Notes: a model not told the origin generated them from the sequence alone. Counted from the stretch's first letter, positions 14,866-23,764 are shown. The stretch: 64,000 nucleotides of DNA from Polaromonas sp. (GCF_029945925.1 NZ_JAQSDN010000067.1:35562-99561); one strand, 5' to 3'. Translations and numbers: made by a program.

Positions 14866-16299
14866 ATGAACGAACCACAAGCTCGCACTGCGTACTATCA
14901 CGACACGGTGGTACGGCAGTTTTCCCTGATGGCCGTGATCTGGGGCGTCGTCGGCATGCTGGTCGGCGTCATCATCGCCTCCCAGCTTGCCTGGCCCGAA
15001 CTTAACTTTGGTATCCCCTGGCTCAGCTATGGCCGCCTCAGGCCGCTGCATACCAATGCGGTGATTTTTGCGTTCGGCGGTTGCGGCCTGTTCGCTACCA
15101 GCTATTACGTGGTGCAGCGTACCTGCAGCGTGCCGCTGTTCGCCCCCAAACTGGCCGCGTTCACCTTCTGGGGCTGGCAGCTTGTCATTGTGGCGGCAGC
15201 GCTCAGTCTGCCTTTGGGTTACACCTCAGGCAAGGAGTACGCCGAACTGGAATGGCCCATCGACATCCTGATCACGCTGGTGTGGGTGTCCTACGCCATC
15301 GTTTTCTTCGGCACCATTGGTATCCGCAAGGTGCGCCACATCTACGTGGCCAACTGGTTTTTTGGTGCCTTCATCCTGGCCATCGCCCTGCTGCATGTGG
15401 TCAACAGTGCCGCGGTGCCTTATAGCTGGATGAAGTCCTACTCCGCCTACGCCGGGGTGCAGGATGCAATGATTCAGTGGTGGTACGGTCACAACGCGGT
15501 GGGCTTCTTCCTGACCACCGGCTTCCTGGGAATGATGTACTACTTCATTCCCAAGCAGGCCGAGCGGCCGGTCTACAGCTACCGCCTGTCCATCGTCCAC
15601 TTCTGGGCGCTGATCTTCACCTACATGTGGGCCGGCCCGCACCACCTGCACTACACGGCGTTGCCGGACTGGACCCAGTCGGTCGGCATGGTGTTCTCGC
15701 TGATCCTGCTGGCGCCCAGCTGGGGCGGCATGATCAACGGCATCATGACCCTGTCGGGTGCCTGGCACAAGCTGCGCGATGACCCGATCCTGCGCTTCAT
15801 GATTGTCTCGCTTTCCTTCTACGGCATGAGCACCTTCGAAGGGCCCATGATGTCCATCAAGACCGTCAATGCCCTGAGTCATTACACCGACTGGACCATC
15901 GGCCACGTGCATTCGGGCGCTCTCGGCTGGGTCGGGCTGATCACGATGGGCTCCTTGTACTACCTGATCCCGCGCATGTTTGGTCAAAAGAAAATGTACT
16001 CGGTCAAGGCGATCGAGGTGCATTTCTGGACTGCCACCATTGGCATCGTGTTTTATATCGCCGCGATGTGGATCGCCGGTGTGATGCAGGGTCTGATGTG
16101 GCGCGCCCTCAATGCCGACGGCACGCTAACCTACACCTTCGTCGAGTCGGTCAAGGCGACCTATCCCTTCTACGTCGTGCGCATGTTCGGCGGCCTGCTG
16201 TACCTGTTCGGCATGACGGTGATGGCCTGGAACACCTGGATGACCGTGGCCAATGGCCGCTCCGTCACCGTAGCCGTGCCAGCGCCGCAAGCCGCCTGA
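14866..16299 (+). CDS. ccoN: Cytochrome cbb3 oxidase subunit I
   Basis: 477 aa catalytic subunit of the high-affinity terminal oxidase, with about 12 membrane segments. Haem and copper ligands sit in conserved blocks: H-T-N-A-V near residue 66 (low-spin haem), W-W-Y-G-H-N-A-V-G-F-F (CuB His), G-P-H-H-L-H-Y and H-V-H-S-G-A-L-G-W (haem ligands). Length is normal for CcoN. It has its own upstream FNR-type box and opens the ccoN-O-Q-P-G-H cluster. Confidence 0.97.
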   Translation: MNEPQARTAYYHDTVVRQFSLMAVIWGVVGMLVGVIIASQLAWPELNFGIPWLSYGRLRPLHTNAVIFAFGGCGLFATSYYVVQRTCSVPLFAPKLAAFTFWGWQLVIVAAALSLPLGYTSGKEYAELEWPIDILITLVWVSYAIVFFGTIGIRKVRHIYVANWFFGAFILAIALLHVVNSAAVPYSWMKSYSAYAGVQDAMIQWWYGHNAVGFFLTTGFLGMMYYFIPKQAERPVYSYRLSIVHFWALIFTYMWAGPHHLHYTALPDWTQSVGMVFSLILLAPSWGGMINGIMTLSGAWHKLRDDPILRFMIVSLSFYGMSTFEGPMMSIKTVNALSHYTDWTIGHVHSGALGWVGLITMGSLYYLIPRMFGQKKMYSVKAIEVHFWTATIGIVFYIAAMWIAGVMQGLMWRALNADGTLTYTFVESVKATYPFYVVRMFGGLLYLFGMTVMAWNTWMTVANGRSVTVAVPAPQAA

Positions 16300-16308
16300 G
16301 GAAACACC

Positions 16309-17034
16309 ATGAGCGATAACAAAAATACCACCGCCGGCTTCTCGCACGAGAAGGTCGAAACCAACAACTTCCTGATGATCGTGCTGATCCTGCTGGTGGT
16401 CGCCGTCGGCGGTCTGGTCGAGATCGTGCCGCTGTTCTTCCAGAAGTCGACCACCGAGCCTGTCACCGGCGTCAAGCCCTACAACACGCTGCAACTGGCC
16501 GGGCGCGATGTCTACATCCGCGAGGGTTGCTACAACTGCCACTCGCAGATGATCCGGCCGTTCCGCGCCGAGACGCTGCGCTACGGCCATTATTCGGTGG
16601 CCGGCGAATTCGTCTACGACCACCCCTTCCAGTGGGGCAGCAAGCGAACCGGGCCTGACTTGCATCGCGTGGGGGCCAAGTACAGCGACGAATGGCACCG
16701 CATCCACCTGAACAATCCGCGCGATCTGGTTCCAGAATCCAACATGCCCGCCTATCCCTGGCTGGATAAGAACCTGGTCGATGCCGCCGACATGGCGCCG
16801 CGCATGCGGGCACTGCGGATGGTGGGCGTGCCCTACACCGATGACGAAATCGCCAAGTCCGCCGAGGACGTCAAGGGCAAAACCGAGATGGACGCCCTGG
16901 TCGCCTATCTGCAAGGCATGGGCCTGGCCCTGACCAATAACTTCGCCGGCAAAACCGTTGGGGGCAGCGCGGCCACCGGGGCACCCGGCGCATCGGCCCC
17001 GCCGGCTGCACCTGCAGCACCCGCTGCCAACTGA
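16309..17034 (+). CDS. ccoO: Cytochrome cbb3 oxidase subunit II (mono-haem c)
   Basis: 241 aa. One N-terminal membrane anchor (residues ~20-45), then the haem c motif C-Y-N-C-H (Cys74, Cys77, His78) followed by S-Q-M-I-R-P-F, which identifies CcoO. The last ~25 residues are an Ala/Pro-rich tail, perhaps a lineage-specific extension. Ten bp after ccoN, with GAGGAAAC before the ATG. Confidence 0.97.
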   Translation: MSDNKNTTAGFSHEKVETNNFLMIVLILLVVAVGGLVEIVPLFFQKSTTEPVTGVKPYNTLQLAGRDVYIREGCYNCHSQMIRPFRAETLRYGHYSVAGEFVYDHPFQWGSKRTGPDLHRVGAKYSDEWHRIHLNNPRDLVPESNMPAYPWLDKNLVDAADMAPRMRALRMVGVPYTDDEIAKSAEDVKGKTEMDALVAYLQGMGLALTNNFAGKTVGGSAATGAPGASAPPAAPAAPAAN

Positions 17035-17048
17035 CAGGAGCCACGCCA

Positions 17049-17186
17049 ATGGACATCACCACCTTGCGTATTCTGGCCACGCTGGCCAGCTTCGCCACCT
17101 TTCTGGGCATTGCCTGGTGGGCCTACGCCCGCCACAACCGTGACCGCTTCGATGAAGCTGCGCGCATCCCGTTTGAGCAGGATTGA
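17049..17186 (+). CDS. ccoQ: Cbb3 oxidase small subunit CcoQ
   Basis: 45 aa, one membrane helix (about residues 6-26) followed by W-A-Y-A-R-H-N-R-D-R-F-D-E-A-A, the typical CcoQ tail. It starts 14 bp after ccoO and ends 2 bp before ccoP. In other organisms CcoQ stabilises the CcoP-CcoNO interaction. Confidence 0.93.
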   Translation: MDITTLRILATLASFATFLGIAWWAYARHNRDRFDEAARIPFEQD

Positions 17187-17188
17187 TC

Positions 17189-18115
17189 ATGAGCGATTTC
17201 ACCGGTAATTTCTGGTCGGTCTATGTGACCGTCCTCACCCTGGTCGGCATCTTTGCCTGCCTGCTGCTGCTCTGGATCACAGCGCGCAAGAAGGTCACCC
17301 CCAGCGCCGACAACACCACGGGCCATGTCTGGGACGAGGACCTGCGTGAGATGAACAACCCCATGCCGCGATGGTGGATGTGGCTGTTTGTGCTGACCAT
17401 CATTTTTGCCTTGGGCTATCTGGTGGCTTATCCCGGCCTGGGCAGCTACAAGGGTGAACTGGGCTGGACCACCCACGGCGAATATACCGACGAGGTCGAA
17501 AAGGCCAACAAGGAGCTGGCGCCGCTGTATGCGCAGTTCACTGCGAAACCGGCCGAGGCGCTGGCTGGCGACCCCGCGGCCATGGCCGTCGGCGAGCGTC
17601 TGTTCATGAACAACTGCGCCCAGTGCCACGGCTCGGACGCACGCGGCAGCAAGGGTTTTCCCAATCTGACTGATAGCGACTGGATACACGGCGGTGCGCC
17701 TGCCAAGCTTGTCGAGACCATCACTCAAGGCCGGCAGGGCAATATGCCGCCCATGGCCGCGGCCGTGGGTACGCCCGATGACGTGAAGAACGTGGCCCAC
17801 TACGTGCTCAGCCTGTCCGGCAGTCCGCACGACTCGTTGCGTTCCCAGCTCGGCAAGGCCAAGTTCACGGCATGTGCAGCCTGTCATGGCATGGACGGCA
17901 AGGGCAATCAGGCCCTGGGCGCGCCCAACCTCACCGACGACATCTGGTTGCACGGCTGGGGCGAACAGGCGATTGTCAACATCGTCAATAGCGGCAAGGT
18001 CAATGTCATGCCGGGCCAGGCGGGCAAGCTGACCGAAGCGCAGATCCACGTGTTGTCAGCCTACGTTTGGGGTCTGTCCAACAAGCCAGCGACGCTCGCA
18101 ACCGTGCGCCCCTGA
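17189..18115 (+). CDS. ccoP: Cytochrome cbb3 oxidase subunit III (di-haem c)
   Basis: 308 aa. Two N-terminal membrane helices (about 8-30 and 62-84) and two cytochrome c domains with C-A-Q-C-H (Cys143, Cys146, His147) and C-A-A-C-H (Cys229, Cys232, His233). D-N-T-T-G-H-V-W-D-E-D-L and P-M-P-R-W-W are CcoP signatures. It passes electrons from cytochrome c to CcoO/CcoN. The start was set at the ATG just after the ccoQ stop. Confidence 0.97.
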   Translation: MSDFTGNFWSVYVTVLTLVGIFACLLLLWITARKKVTPSADNTTGHVWDEDLREMNNPMPRWWMWLFVLTIIFALGYLVAYPGLGSYKGELGWTTHGEYTDEVEKANKELAPLYAQFTAKPAEALAGDPAAMAVGERLFMNNCAQCHGSDARGSKGFPNLTDSDWIHGGAPAKLVETITQGRQGNMPPMAAAVGTPDDVKNVAHYVLSLSGSPHDSLRSQLGKAKFTACAACHGMDGKGNQALGAPNLTDDIWLHGWGEQAIVNIVNSGKVNVMPGQAGKLTEAQIHVLSAYVWGLSNKPATLATVRP

Positions 18116-18135
18116 TCACCGAAAGAGTTCACCCC

Positions 18136-19554
18136 GTGCAGGAATCCCCGGTCCGCAAGATCATCCCCATCGTTCCCGAGGAAGAGGTCTCGCTGTACGA
18201 GGCGCAGAAGAAGCTGTATCCGCGCTCGGTGACCGGGCTGTTCGCCCGCTGGCGCTGGGTCTTCGTGTTCCTGACCCAGCTGGTGTTTTATGGCCTGCCC
18301 TGGCTGGAATGGGGCCAGCGGCAGGCCGTGTTGTTCGACCTGGGTGCACGCCGCTTCTACCTGTTCGGCGTTGTGCTGTACCCGCAGGACTTCATTTACC
18401 TGACTGGTCTGCTGGTAATCAGCGCGCTGTCGTTGTTCCTGTTCACGGCGGTGGCGGGCCGGCTGTGGTGCGGCTTTACCTGCCCGCAGACCGTCTATAC
18501 CGAGATCTTTCTGTGGATTGAGCGCAAGGTCGAGGGTGATCGTAGCGCGCGCATGCGGCTGGATGCGGAGCCCGCATCGGCGCGCAAACTGCTGAAAAAG
18601 GGGACCAAGCACTTCCTGTGGATTGTCCTGTCGCTGTGGACCGGCTTCACCTTCGTGGGCTACTTCACGCCGATCCAGACTTTGTGGGCCGAGGCCTTCA
18701 CGCTGTCGTTCGGCCCCTGGGAATGGTTCTGGGTGAACTTCTACGCCATCGCCACCTATGGCAACGCCGGCTTCATGCGCGAGCAGGTGTGCAAATACAT
18801 GTGCCCCTATGCGCGCTTCCAGAGCGCCATGTTTGACCGCGACACCTTGATCGTGAGTTATGACGCGGCTCGCGGCGAGCCGCGCGGCGCCCGCTCGCGC
18901 AAGGCCGACCTGTCCACGCTGGCGTTGGGGGCCTGTGTGGATTGCACCCTGTGTGTGCAGGTCTGCCCCACGGGTATCGATATCCGCGAGGGACTGCAGT
19001 ACGAATGCATCGGCTGCGCCGCCTGCGTTGACGTGTGCGACACGGTGATGGACAAGATGAATTACCCGCGCGGCCTGATCCGCTTCAGCACCCAGAACGC
19101 CATGGCCGGCCAGTGGAGCAATTCCCAGCTGTGGCGCAGGGTGCGGCGCCCGCGGGTGTTGGTCTACAGTGCGATCCTGGTGGCGCTTTGCGTCGGCATC
19201 TTGTGGAGCCTGCTTGAGCGTACGCCGCTGAAAGTAAATGTGGTGAGGGACCGCGCAGCACTGTCGCGCATCGTCGCCGGCGGCAAACTGGAGAATGTGT
19301 ATCGGCTGCAGATCATGAATGCCACCGAGCAGCCGCAGCGTTACCGCATCACGGCGTCCGGTCTGGAAGGTCTGGTGTTGGCTTCGGAGTCCGAATTCGA
19401 TATCGGCTCTGCCGAATCGCGCTGGGTGCCGGTGCGGTTGCAGATCGGCTACGGGTCGGCCACTCCCGGATCACACGCGATCGCGTTCAATGTCAGTGAC
19501 ATTGCCGGCGAGAGCCACGTCAACGAGAAGTCCATTTTCCTCGTTCCACGATGA
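18136..19554 (+). CDS. ccoG: Cbb3 oxidase accessory iron-sulfur protein CcoG
   Basis: 472 aa, membrane-bound polyferredoxin with several membrane helices and two 4Fe-4S blocks: C-V-D-C-T-L-C-V-Q-V-C-P and C-I-G-C-A-A-C-V-D-V-C-D. The C-terminal ~130 residues form the Ig-like CcoG domain. In Rhodobacter, CcoG reduces Cu(II) for oxidase assembly. The start is a GTG 20 bp after ccoP, preceded by GAAAGAG. The longer frame would overlap ccoP by 49 bp and give an N terminus untypical of the family. Confidence 0.93.
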   Translation: MQESPVRKIIPIVPEEEVSLYEAQKKLYPRSVTGLFARWRWVFVFLTQLVFYGLPWLEWGQRQAVLFDLGARRFYLFGVVLYPQDFIYLTGLLVISALSLFLFTAVAGRLWCGFTCPQTVYTEIFLWIERKVEGDRSARMRLDAEPASARKLLKKGTKHFLWIVLSLWTGFTFVGYFTPIQTLWAEAFTLSFGPWEWFWVNFYAIATYGNAGFMREQVCKYMCPYARFQSAMFDRDTLIVSYDAARGEPRGARSRKADLSTLALGACVDCTLCVQVCPTGIDIREGLQYECIGCAACVDVCDTVMDKMNYPRGLIRFSTQNAMAGQWSNSQLWRRVRRPRVLVYSAILVALCVGILWSLLERTPLKVNVVRDRAALSRIVAGGKLENVYRLQIMNATEQPQRYRITASGLEGLVLASESEFDIGSAESRWVPVRLQIGYGSATPGSHAIAFNVSDIAGESHVNEKSIFLVPR

Positions 19555-19565
19555 TGGAGAGCCAC

Positions 19566-19871
19566 ATGAAGGAAAACAACATGAGTACTGCCCAGGCACC
19601 GCAAGCGGCACCCGCGCCCTGGTGGAAATTCGGCTATGTCTGGATGGTGATTGCGGGCCCTGCCATCGTGGTAGTGGCCGGCTTTGCCACGCTCTGGCTT
19701 GCCCTGGCCAACCCGGAATCACTGGTGGCCGAGGACTATTACCGGCAGGGCCTGGAGATCAACAAGACGCTCGCCGCAGAGAGGGAGAAATCCCTCTTGC
19801 CGGCCGTGCAGGGGCGTAACCACGCAGCCACGCCGCCTGGTGCCACGCCGGCGCCCGCCGGGCAGCGCTGA
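19566..19871 (+). CDS. ccoH: CcoH/FixH-like cbb3 accessory protein (short)
   Basis: 101 aa with one membrane helix (about residues 19-43), followed by the FixH signature E-D-Y-Y-R-Q-G-L-E-I-N-K. It is shorter than classical FixH (~150-170 aa): the C-terminal periplasmic beta domain is replaced by a short Pro/Ala tail. GGAGA lies 6 bp before this ATG; an alternative ATG at 19551 overlaps the ccoG stop and would add five residues. Needed for oxidase stability in other systems. Confidence 0.85.
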   Translation: MKENNMSTAQAPQAAPAPWWKFGYVWMVIAGPAIVVVAGFATLWLALANPESLVAEDYYRQGLEINKTLAAEREKSLLPAVQGRNHAATPPGATPAPAGQR

Positions 19872-19895
19872 ACCACTATAAAAACGGAGACAGCC

Positions 19896-20177
19896 ATGTG
19901 GAACCAGAAATTGATGTGGATCGCGTGGCCCGCGTTCCTGGGCGCTTGCGCGCTTGAGCTGCTTGTCTTTGCCGTGGTCGATCCGGGGGACCTGCACTGG
20001 TCCGGCCAGCCGCTGGGCCTTTCGCGGCAGGGCGTATACACCGCGGCCTTTTTTGTATTCTGGATGGTGTGCATGGTGTCGAGTGCCTTGACCGCTCTGC
20101 TTGGCATGTCATCAGCCGAGGTCAACCGCTGTCCCGTCCCCACAGGCGAGCGCCCGGACAGTTGCCGCCCGCAATAA
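19896..20177 (+). CDS. Small membrane protein of the cco cluster
   Basis: 93 aa, two predicted membrane helices (about residues 6-27 and 46-70) with a short extracytoplasmic loop, and a polar tail containing two Cys. It lies 24 bp after ccoH with a GGAGA ribosome site, so it belongs to the cco unit. I do not recognise the family and no assembly function can be assigned from sequence. Confidence 0.75.
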   Translation: MWNQKLMWIAWPAFLGACALELLVFAVVDPGDLHWSGQPLGLSRQGVYTAAFFVFWMVCMVSSALTALLGMSSAEVNRCPVPTGERPDSCRPQ

Positions 20178-20214
20178 CACGAAGCGAGGTTGCCTTGGCA
20201 GGCCTCTGCACGGT

Positions 20215-20859
20215 ATGGTCATGACCACCCAGTTCAAAGACCGCGCTGCCGCCGGTCGCGCATTGTCCGGCCATCTGCAGGCGTATGCAGGACGCGACGA
20301 TGTCGTCGTGCTGGCCTTGGCACGTGGCGGCGTACCGGTTGCGTGGGAAGTGGCCCGGGCGCTGGTGGCTGAATTGGACTTGCTGGTTGTGCGAAAGCTG
20401 GGGGTGCCGGGCCGGCCCGATCTGGCCTTGGGTGCCATTGCCAGCGGCGGCGCAAGGTACATCGATCCCAAGGCGCTGGCTGCCAGCGGGGTGAGTCCGC
20501 AGCAGCTGGAAGAGATCATCGCGACCGAGAGCCGTGAACTGGCGCGGAGCGAGATGCTTTACCGTGGAGCGCGGGAAGCTGCACGCATCGAAGGGCGCAC
20601 GGTCATTGTGGTGGACGACGGCGTGGCCACCGGGGCCTCGATGTGCGCCGCGCTGATGGCCTTGCGAGGGGCCAAGCCCGCCTGGATCGTGGTGGCCGTG
20701 CCGGTCGCGCCCCCGGGTGCCCAGGAGCGGATTGGAACCGCGGCCGATGAGTTTGTCTGCGTCCTGAGTCCGGCGGATTTCCGCGGTGTCGGGCACTGTT
20801 ACCGCGACTTCGGACCGGTGGGCGACGAGCAGGTACGCACGTTACTGGCTGCCTCCTGA
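20215..20859 (+). CDS. Phosphoribosyltransferase-family protein (type I PRTase)
   Basis: 214 aa. Carries the PRPP-binding loop V-I-V-V-D-D-G-V-A-T-G-A-S-M near the middle and a G-G-V-P-V-A-W-E-V block. This matches the phosphoribosyltransferase family often found next to universal stress proteins in low-oxygen regulons; the substrate is not known. Two in-frame ATGs (20215 and 20221) are possible. Same strand as and 37 bp after the small membrane protein, so probably cotranscribed with the oxidase genes. Convergent with the next usp. Confidence 0.82.
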   Translation: MVMTTQFKDRAAAGRALSGHLQAYAGRDDVVVLALARGGVPVAWEVARALVAELDLLVVRKLGVPGRPDLALGAIASGGARYIDPKALAASGVSPQQLEEIIATESRELARSEMLYRGAREAARIEGRTVIVVDDGVATGASMCAALMALRGAKPAWIVVAVPVAPPGAQERIGTAADEFVCVLSPADFRGVGHCYRDFGPVGDEQVRTLLAAS

Positions 20860-20898
20860 GGACGCTTTGCCGCGCCACCCTGGTATTGCTGCTCTGCT

Positions 20899-21369
20899 TC
20901 AGGGAGCGGCTGGCTTGCTTTCCGTCTCCGAGCGGATCACCAGCACCGGCACCTGGGCGAGCCGGATGACCTGCTCGGCACCGCTGCCCAGCAACATGCG
21001 CCCGACGCCGCGCCGACCATGGGTACCGACGACCAACAAATCGGCTTTCCATTGCCTGGCGGCCTCGGCCACCGCCTCGGCGAGTCGCTCCCCCAGATTG
21101 TCGAAAAGCACCGTATCCGCCTCCACGCCTGCGGCCTTGGCGATGGCCATGGCGTCATTGAGGATCTGCATTCCGGAGTCGCGCATGATCCGGGTCAGAT
21201 CACCCGAATAGCCGCCAAACTGTTCATAACCGGTCAGGTGGGTCAGTTCTTCCAGCACATGAACAAGCCGCACCCGGCCGCCAGCATCCCTGGCGAGTTG
21301 CAACGCCGCTGTCAGGGCCTTGTTGGCGGTATCGCTCCCATCGACGGGAACAAGGATTCGTTGGTACAT
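20899..21369 (-). CDS. Universal stress protein (UspA family)
   Basis: 156 aa. Starts Y-Q-R-I-L-V-P-V-D-G-S; ATP-binding block G-T-H-G-R-R-G-(8)-G-S-G-A-E-Q-V-I-R; ends P-V-L-V-I-R plus a short tail. Closely similar in layout to the Usp at 63486 (shared E-Q-[VI]-[IV]-R and H-G-R-R-G-[VI]-G-R). The FNR-type box at 21435-21448 would give a ~30-nt leader; on the minus strand TGAATAC (21402-21408) is a possible -10. Confidence 0.9.
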   Translation of the reverse strand: MYQRILVPVDGSDTANKALTAALQLARDAGGRVRLVHVLEELTHLTGYEQFGGYSGDLTRIMRDSGMQILNDAMAIAKAAGVEADTVLFDNLGERLAEAVAEAARQWKADLLVVGTHGRRGVGRMLLGSGAEQVIRLAQVPVLVIRSETESKPAAP

Positions 21370-21434
21370 GATCGACTCCTGAAAGGATGCAAAGAAAGTT
21401 GTATTCAGTGTGAAGCGAGGGCGGGGGAAAACCA

Positions 21435-21448
21435 TTGATGTGGCTCAA
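21435..21448. promoter_or_regulatory. FNR-type box between usp and the PAS histidine kinase
   Basis: TTGATGTGGCTCAA, 8 of 10 consensus positions (second half-site CTCAA). Spacing fits the minus-strand usp (start point near 21400). The plus-strand kinase ATG is 114 bp away, so control of the kinase is less certain. Confidence 0.6.
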
Positions 21449-21561
21449 CGGCATTTGATCGGGGAGCTGGGTACGGGGAAGATGGGCAGTTTGGTCCAAA
21501 GTTATCAACGCCCGGTTTCGGGCTCAAAAATGAATACTTTTGGTCATTGCTACACTGAGGT

Positions 21562-23031
21562 ATGGTTTTTTCTGCTATCGGTCCCCTGAATACAGCCTCA
21601 CCGGCTGACAACCCCGACAGCGCAGCAGCGCTGCTTGCGGGGGTGCTGGACTCGGCCATGGATGCCATCATCACGGTGGATGACCAGCAAAAAATCATTC
21701 TGTACAACCGCGCGGCCGAAAAAATCTTTGGATGGCCGCAGCAGGAGGTCATGCACCAGTCCCTGCAGAGGTTGATTCCTGGCCGTTTCCGGCAAGGGCA
21801 TGCCGGGCATGTCGAACGCTTCGGAACCACGGGCGTAACATCACGGCGCATGGGTACGCGCAATGTGGTTTATGGCCTGCGCGCCAATGGGGAGGAGTTT
21901 CCCCTGGATGCATCGATTTCCCAGCTTGATACGCCGAACGGGAAGCTGTTCACGGTGATCCTGCGCGACATCACCGGCCGGTTGCTGGCGGAAGACGAGC
22001 ATGCGCGGCTCGCGGCCCTGCTGGACTCCGCCATGGACGGGATCATTACCGTGGACGACAAGCAGCACATCGTGATGTACAACCGCGCGGCTGAAAAAAT
22101 CTTCGGCTGGCCGAGCGGGCAGGCTCTGGGTCAGTCTCTGGGCGAGCTCATCCCCGAACGCTTTCGCGCAGGTCACGATGAACACATCCACAGGTTTTCG
22201 GCAATGGGTGTCACTTCGCGACGCATGGGCGACGGCTCCGTGATTTACGGCTTGCGCGCCAGCGGGGAAGAATTCCCGATGGACGCTTCGATCTCACAGC
22301 TCGACACGGCCGACGGAAAACTCTACACCGTGATCCTGCGCGATGTGACCGAGCGGGTCCGGGCCCAGGAGGAGCGAATTGCCTTTGCGGCTGCTGTGAA
22401 TGCCGCGCGTGAGGAGGAAAAGACCCGGGTGGCCCGTGAGTTGCACGACGAGCTGGCGCAGTCGCTGACGGCGCTGAAGATGGACACCATCTGGGTGCGC
22501 GACAACACCCGCGCGGCGCCTGACGTGGCCGCGGCCAAACTGACGGACATGCTGACCATGGTGGACGGCATGGTGGCTTCCACGCGCCGCATCGCGGCGG
22601 ACCTGCGGCCGCTGCTGCTGGACGACCTGGGCCTGCTGGCCGCCATCGAGTGGCTGGTCCACAACTTCAGCCAACGCACAGGTGTGGCGTGCAAGCTTTC
22701 GGCCGACGAGGACCTGGAGCTGCAGGAGCCTTATGCCACTGCTGTTTTCCGCATCGTTCAGGAGGCGCTGGCCAACGTCGCCAAACACGCCGGCGCGACC
22801 GAAGTCGCCGTGGTCATCGGCAGCCTGCCGGGCGAGATCACGCTGTCGGTGCGCGACAACGGCAAGGGCTTTGTGACCGGCATGCCGCGCAAGCCGCAGT
22901 CGCTGGGGCTGATGGGTTTGCATGAGCGGGCGCAGTTGCTCCATGGAAGCGTCAACATCGACAGTGCGCCGGGGCAGGGCACGCGCGTCGGCGTGACCAT
23001 TCCCCTGCCCGAAGCTGAGGCCGCCCAATGA
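21562..23031 (+). CDS. PAS-PAS sensor histidine kinase (NarX/DegS type)
   Basis: 489 aa, soluble. Two tandem PAS domains (about residues 18-140 and 145-270) are nearly identical in many blocks (A-E-K-I-F-G-W-P, G-V-T-S-R-R-M-G, D-A-S-I-S-Q-L-D-T), pointing to recent internal duplication. Then comes a HisKA_3 dimerisation domain with phospho-His295 in R-E-L-H-D-E-L-A-Q and an HATPase_c with D-N-G-K-G-F and G-L-M-G-L-H-E-R. With no membrane segment, it should sense a cytoplasmic signal; no haem-binding His motif is obvious. Overlaps its regulator gene by 4 bp (ATGA). Confidence 0.92.
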   Translation: MVFSAIGPLNTASPADNPDSAAALLAGVLDSAMDAIITVDDQQKIILYNRAAEKIFGWPQQEVMHQSLQRLIPGRFRQGHAGHVERFGTTGVTSRRMGTRNVVYGLRANGEEFPLDASISQLDTPNGKLFTVILRDITGRLLAEDEHARLAALLDSAMDGIITVDDKQHIVMYNRAAEKIFGWPSGQALGQSLGELIPERFRAGHDEHIHRFSAMGVTSRRMGDGSVIYGLRASGEEFPMDASISQLDTADGKLYTVILRDVTERVRAQEERIAFAAAVNAAREEEKTRVARELHDELAQSLTALKMDTIWVRDNTRAAPDVAAAKLTDMLTMVDGMVASTRRIAADLRPLLLDDLGLLAAIEWLVHNFSQRTGVACKLSADEDLELQEPYATAVFRIVQEALANVAKHAGATEVAVVIGSLPGEITLSVRDNGKGFVTGMPRKPQSLGLMGLHERAQLLHGSVNIDSAPGQGTRVGVTIPLPEAEAAQ

Positions 23032-23672
23032 CCAGAATCGTGATTGCCGACGACCACGCCATTGTTCGCGAAGGTCTCAAACGCATCGTCTCCTCGGCGG
23101 ATGACCTGCAGGTGGTGGCTGAGGCGGCCAACGGAACCGAAGTCCTGCAGCGCGTGCGCGAATCCGATTTTGATGTACTGGTGCTGGACCTGTCCATGCC
23201 GGGCCGCAGCGGCATGGAACTGATCAAGCTGGTGCGCAGTGAAAAGCCGAAAGTGCGGATTCTTGTGCTCAGCATGCACCAGGAGCTTCAGTATGCCGTG
23301 CGCGCCATCAAGTCCGGCGCCAGCGGCTACCTGACCAAGGAGAGTGCGCCGGGGCAGCTGGAGCAGGCCATCCGCAAGATCGCTGCCGGCGGCGCGTTCA
23401 TCAGCGCCGAAGTCGCCGAGCAGCTCGCCCTGAGTGCCATGCCGGGCGGAACCTCGGCGCCGCACGAGTCGCTGTCGAACCGTGAATTCGAGGTGTTTCG
23501 CCTGATTGCTGCCGGTGTTTCCGTGACGGACATTGCGACGCGCCTGAAACTTTCAGTCAAGACCATCAGCACCCACAAGGCCAACCTGATGCAGAAGATG
23601 GGCCTGCAAAACCAGAGCGAGCTGATCCGTTACGCCATCAAGCACGGGGTGTCGGAGCCGCTGGAGCCTTGA
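23028..23672 (+). CDS. NarL/FixJ-family response regulator
   Basis: 214 aa. Receiver domain with acidic pair Asp8-Asp9, phosphoacceptor Asp54 (V-L-D-L-S-M-P-G) and Lys in L-T-K-E. C-terminal LuxR-type helix-turn-helix (L-S-N-R-E-F-E-V-F-R-L-I-A-A-G ... V-K-T-I-S-T-H-K). Translationally coupled to the kinase by a 4-bp overlap, so the two form a classical two-component pair. Likely targets are the neighbouring stress and respiratory genes, but this is not visible from sequence. Confidence 0.94.
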   Translation: MTRIVIADDHAIVREGLKRIVSSADDLQVVAEAANGTEVLQRVRESDFDVLVLDLSMPGRSGMELIKLVRSEKPKVRILVLSMHQELQYAVRAIKSGASGYLTKESAPGQLEQAIRKIAAGGAFISAEVAEQLALSAMPGGTSAPHESLSNREFEVFRLIAAGVSVTDIATRLKLSVKTISTHKANLMQKMGLQNQSELIRYAIKHGVSEPLEP

Positions 23673-23691
23673 GCCCGCTCGTGCCTCGCGC

Positions 23692-23705
23692 TTGACCTTC
23701 GTCAA
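23692..23705. promoter_or_regulatory. FNR-type box upstream of the tandem Usp gene
   Basis: TTGACCTTCGTCAA, a perfect dyad (TTGAC/GTCAA). The centre predicts a start point near 23740, and TAAGGT (23728-23733) lies where the -10 should be. The leader to the ATG at 23765 would be about 25 nt. Confidence 0.78.
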
Positions 23706-23764
23706 GCCGCTACCGGCGCCGGTCCCCTAAGGTGGCCGCATCGCAATGACCAAGGAGCCGGCCC

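Noticed and set aside
18067..18135. Longer start for ccoG overlapping ccoP
   Set aside because: Would add 23 residues not typical of CcoG and overlap ccoP by 49 bp; the GTG at 18136 has a ribosome site and gives the normal family length.
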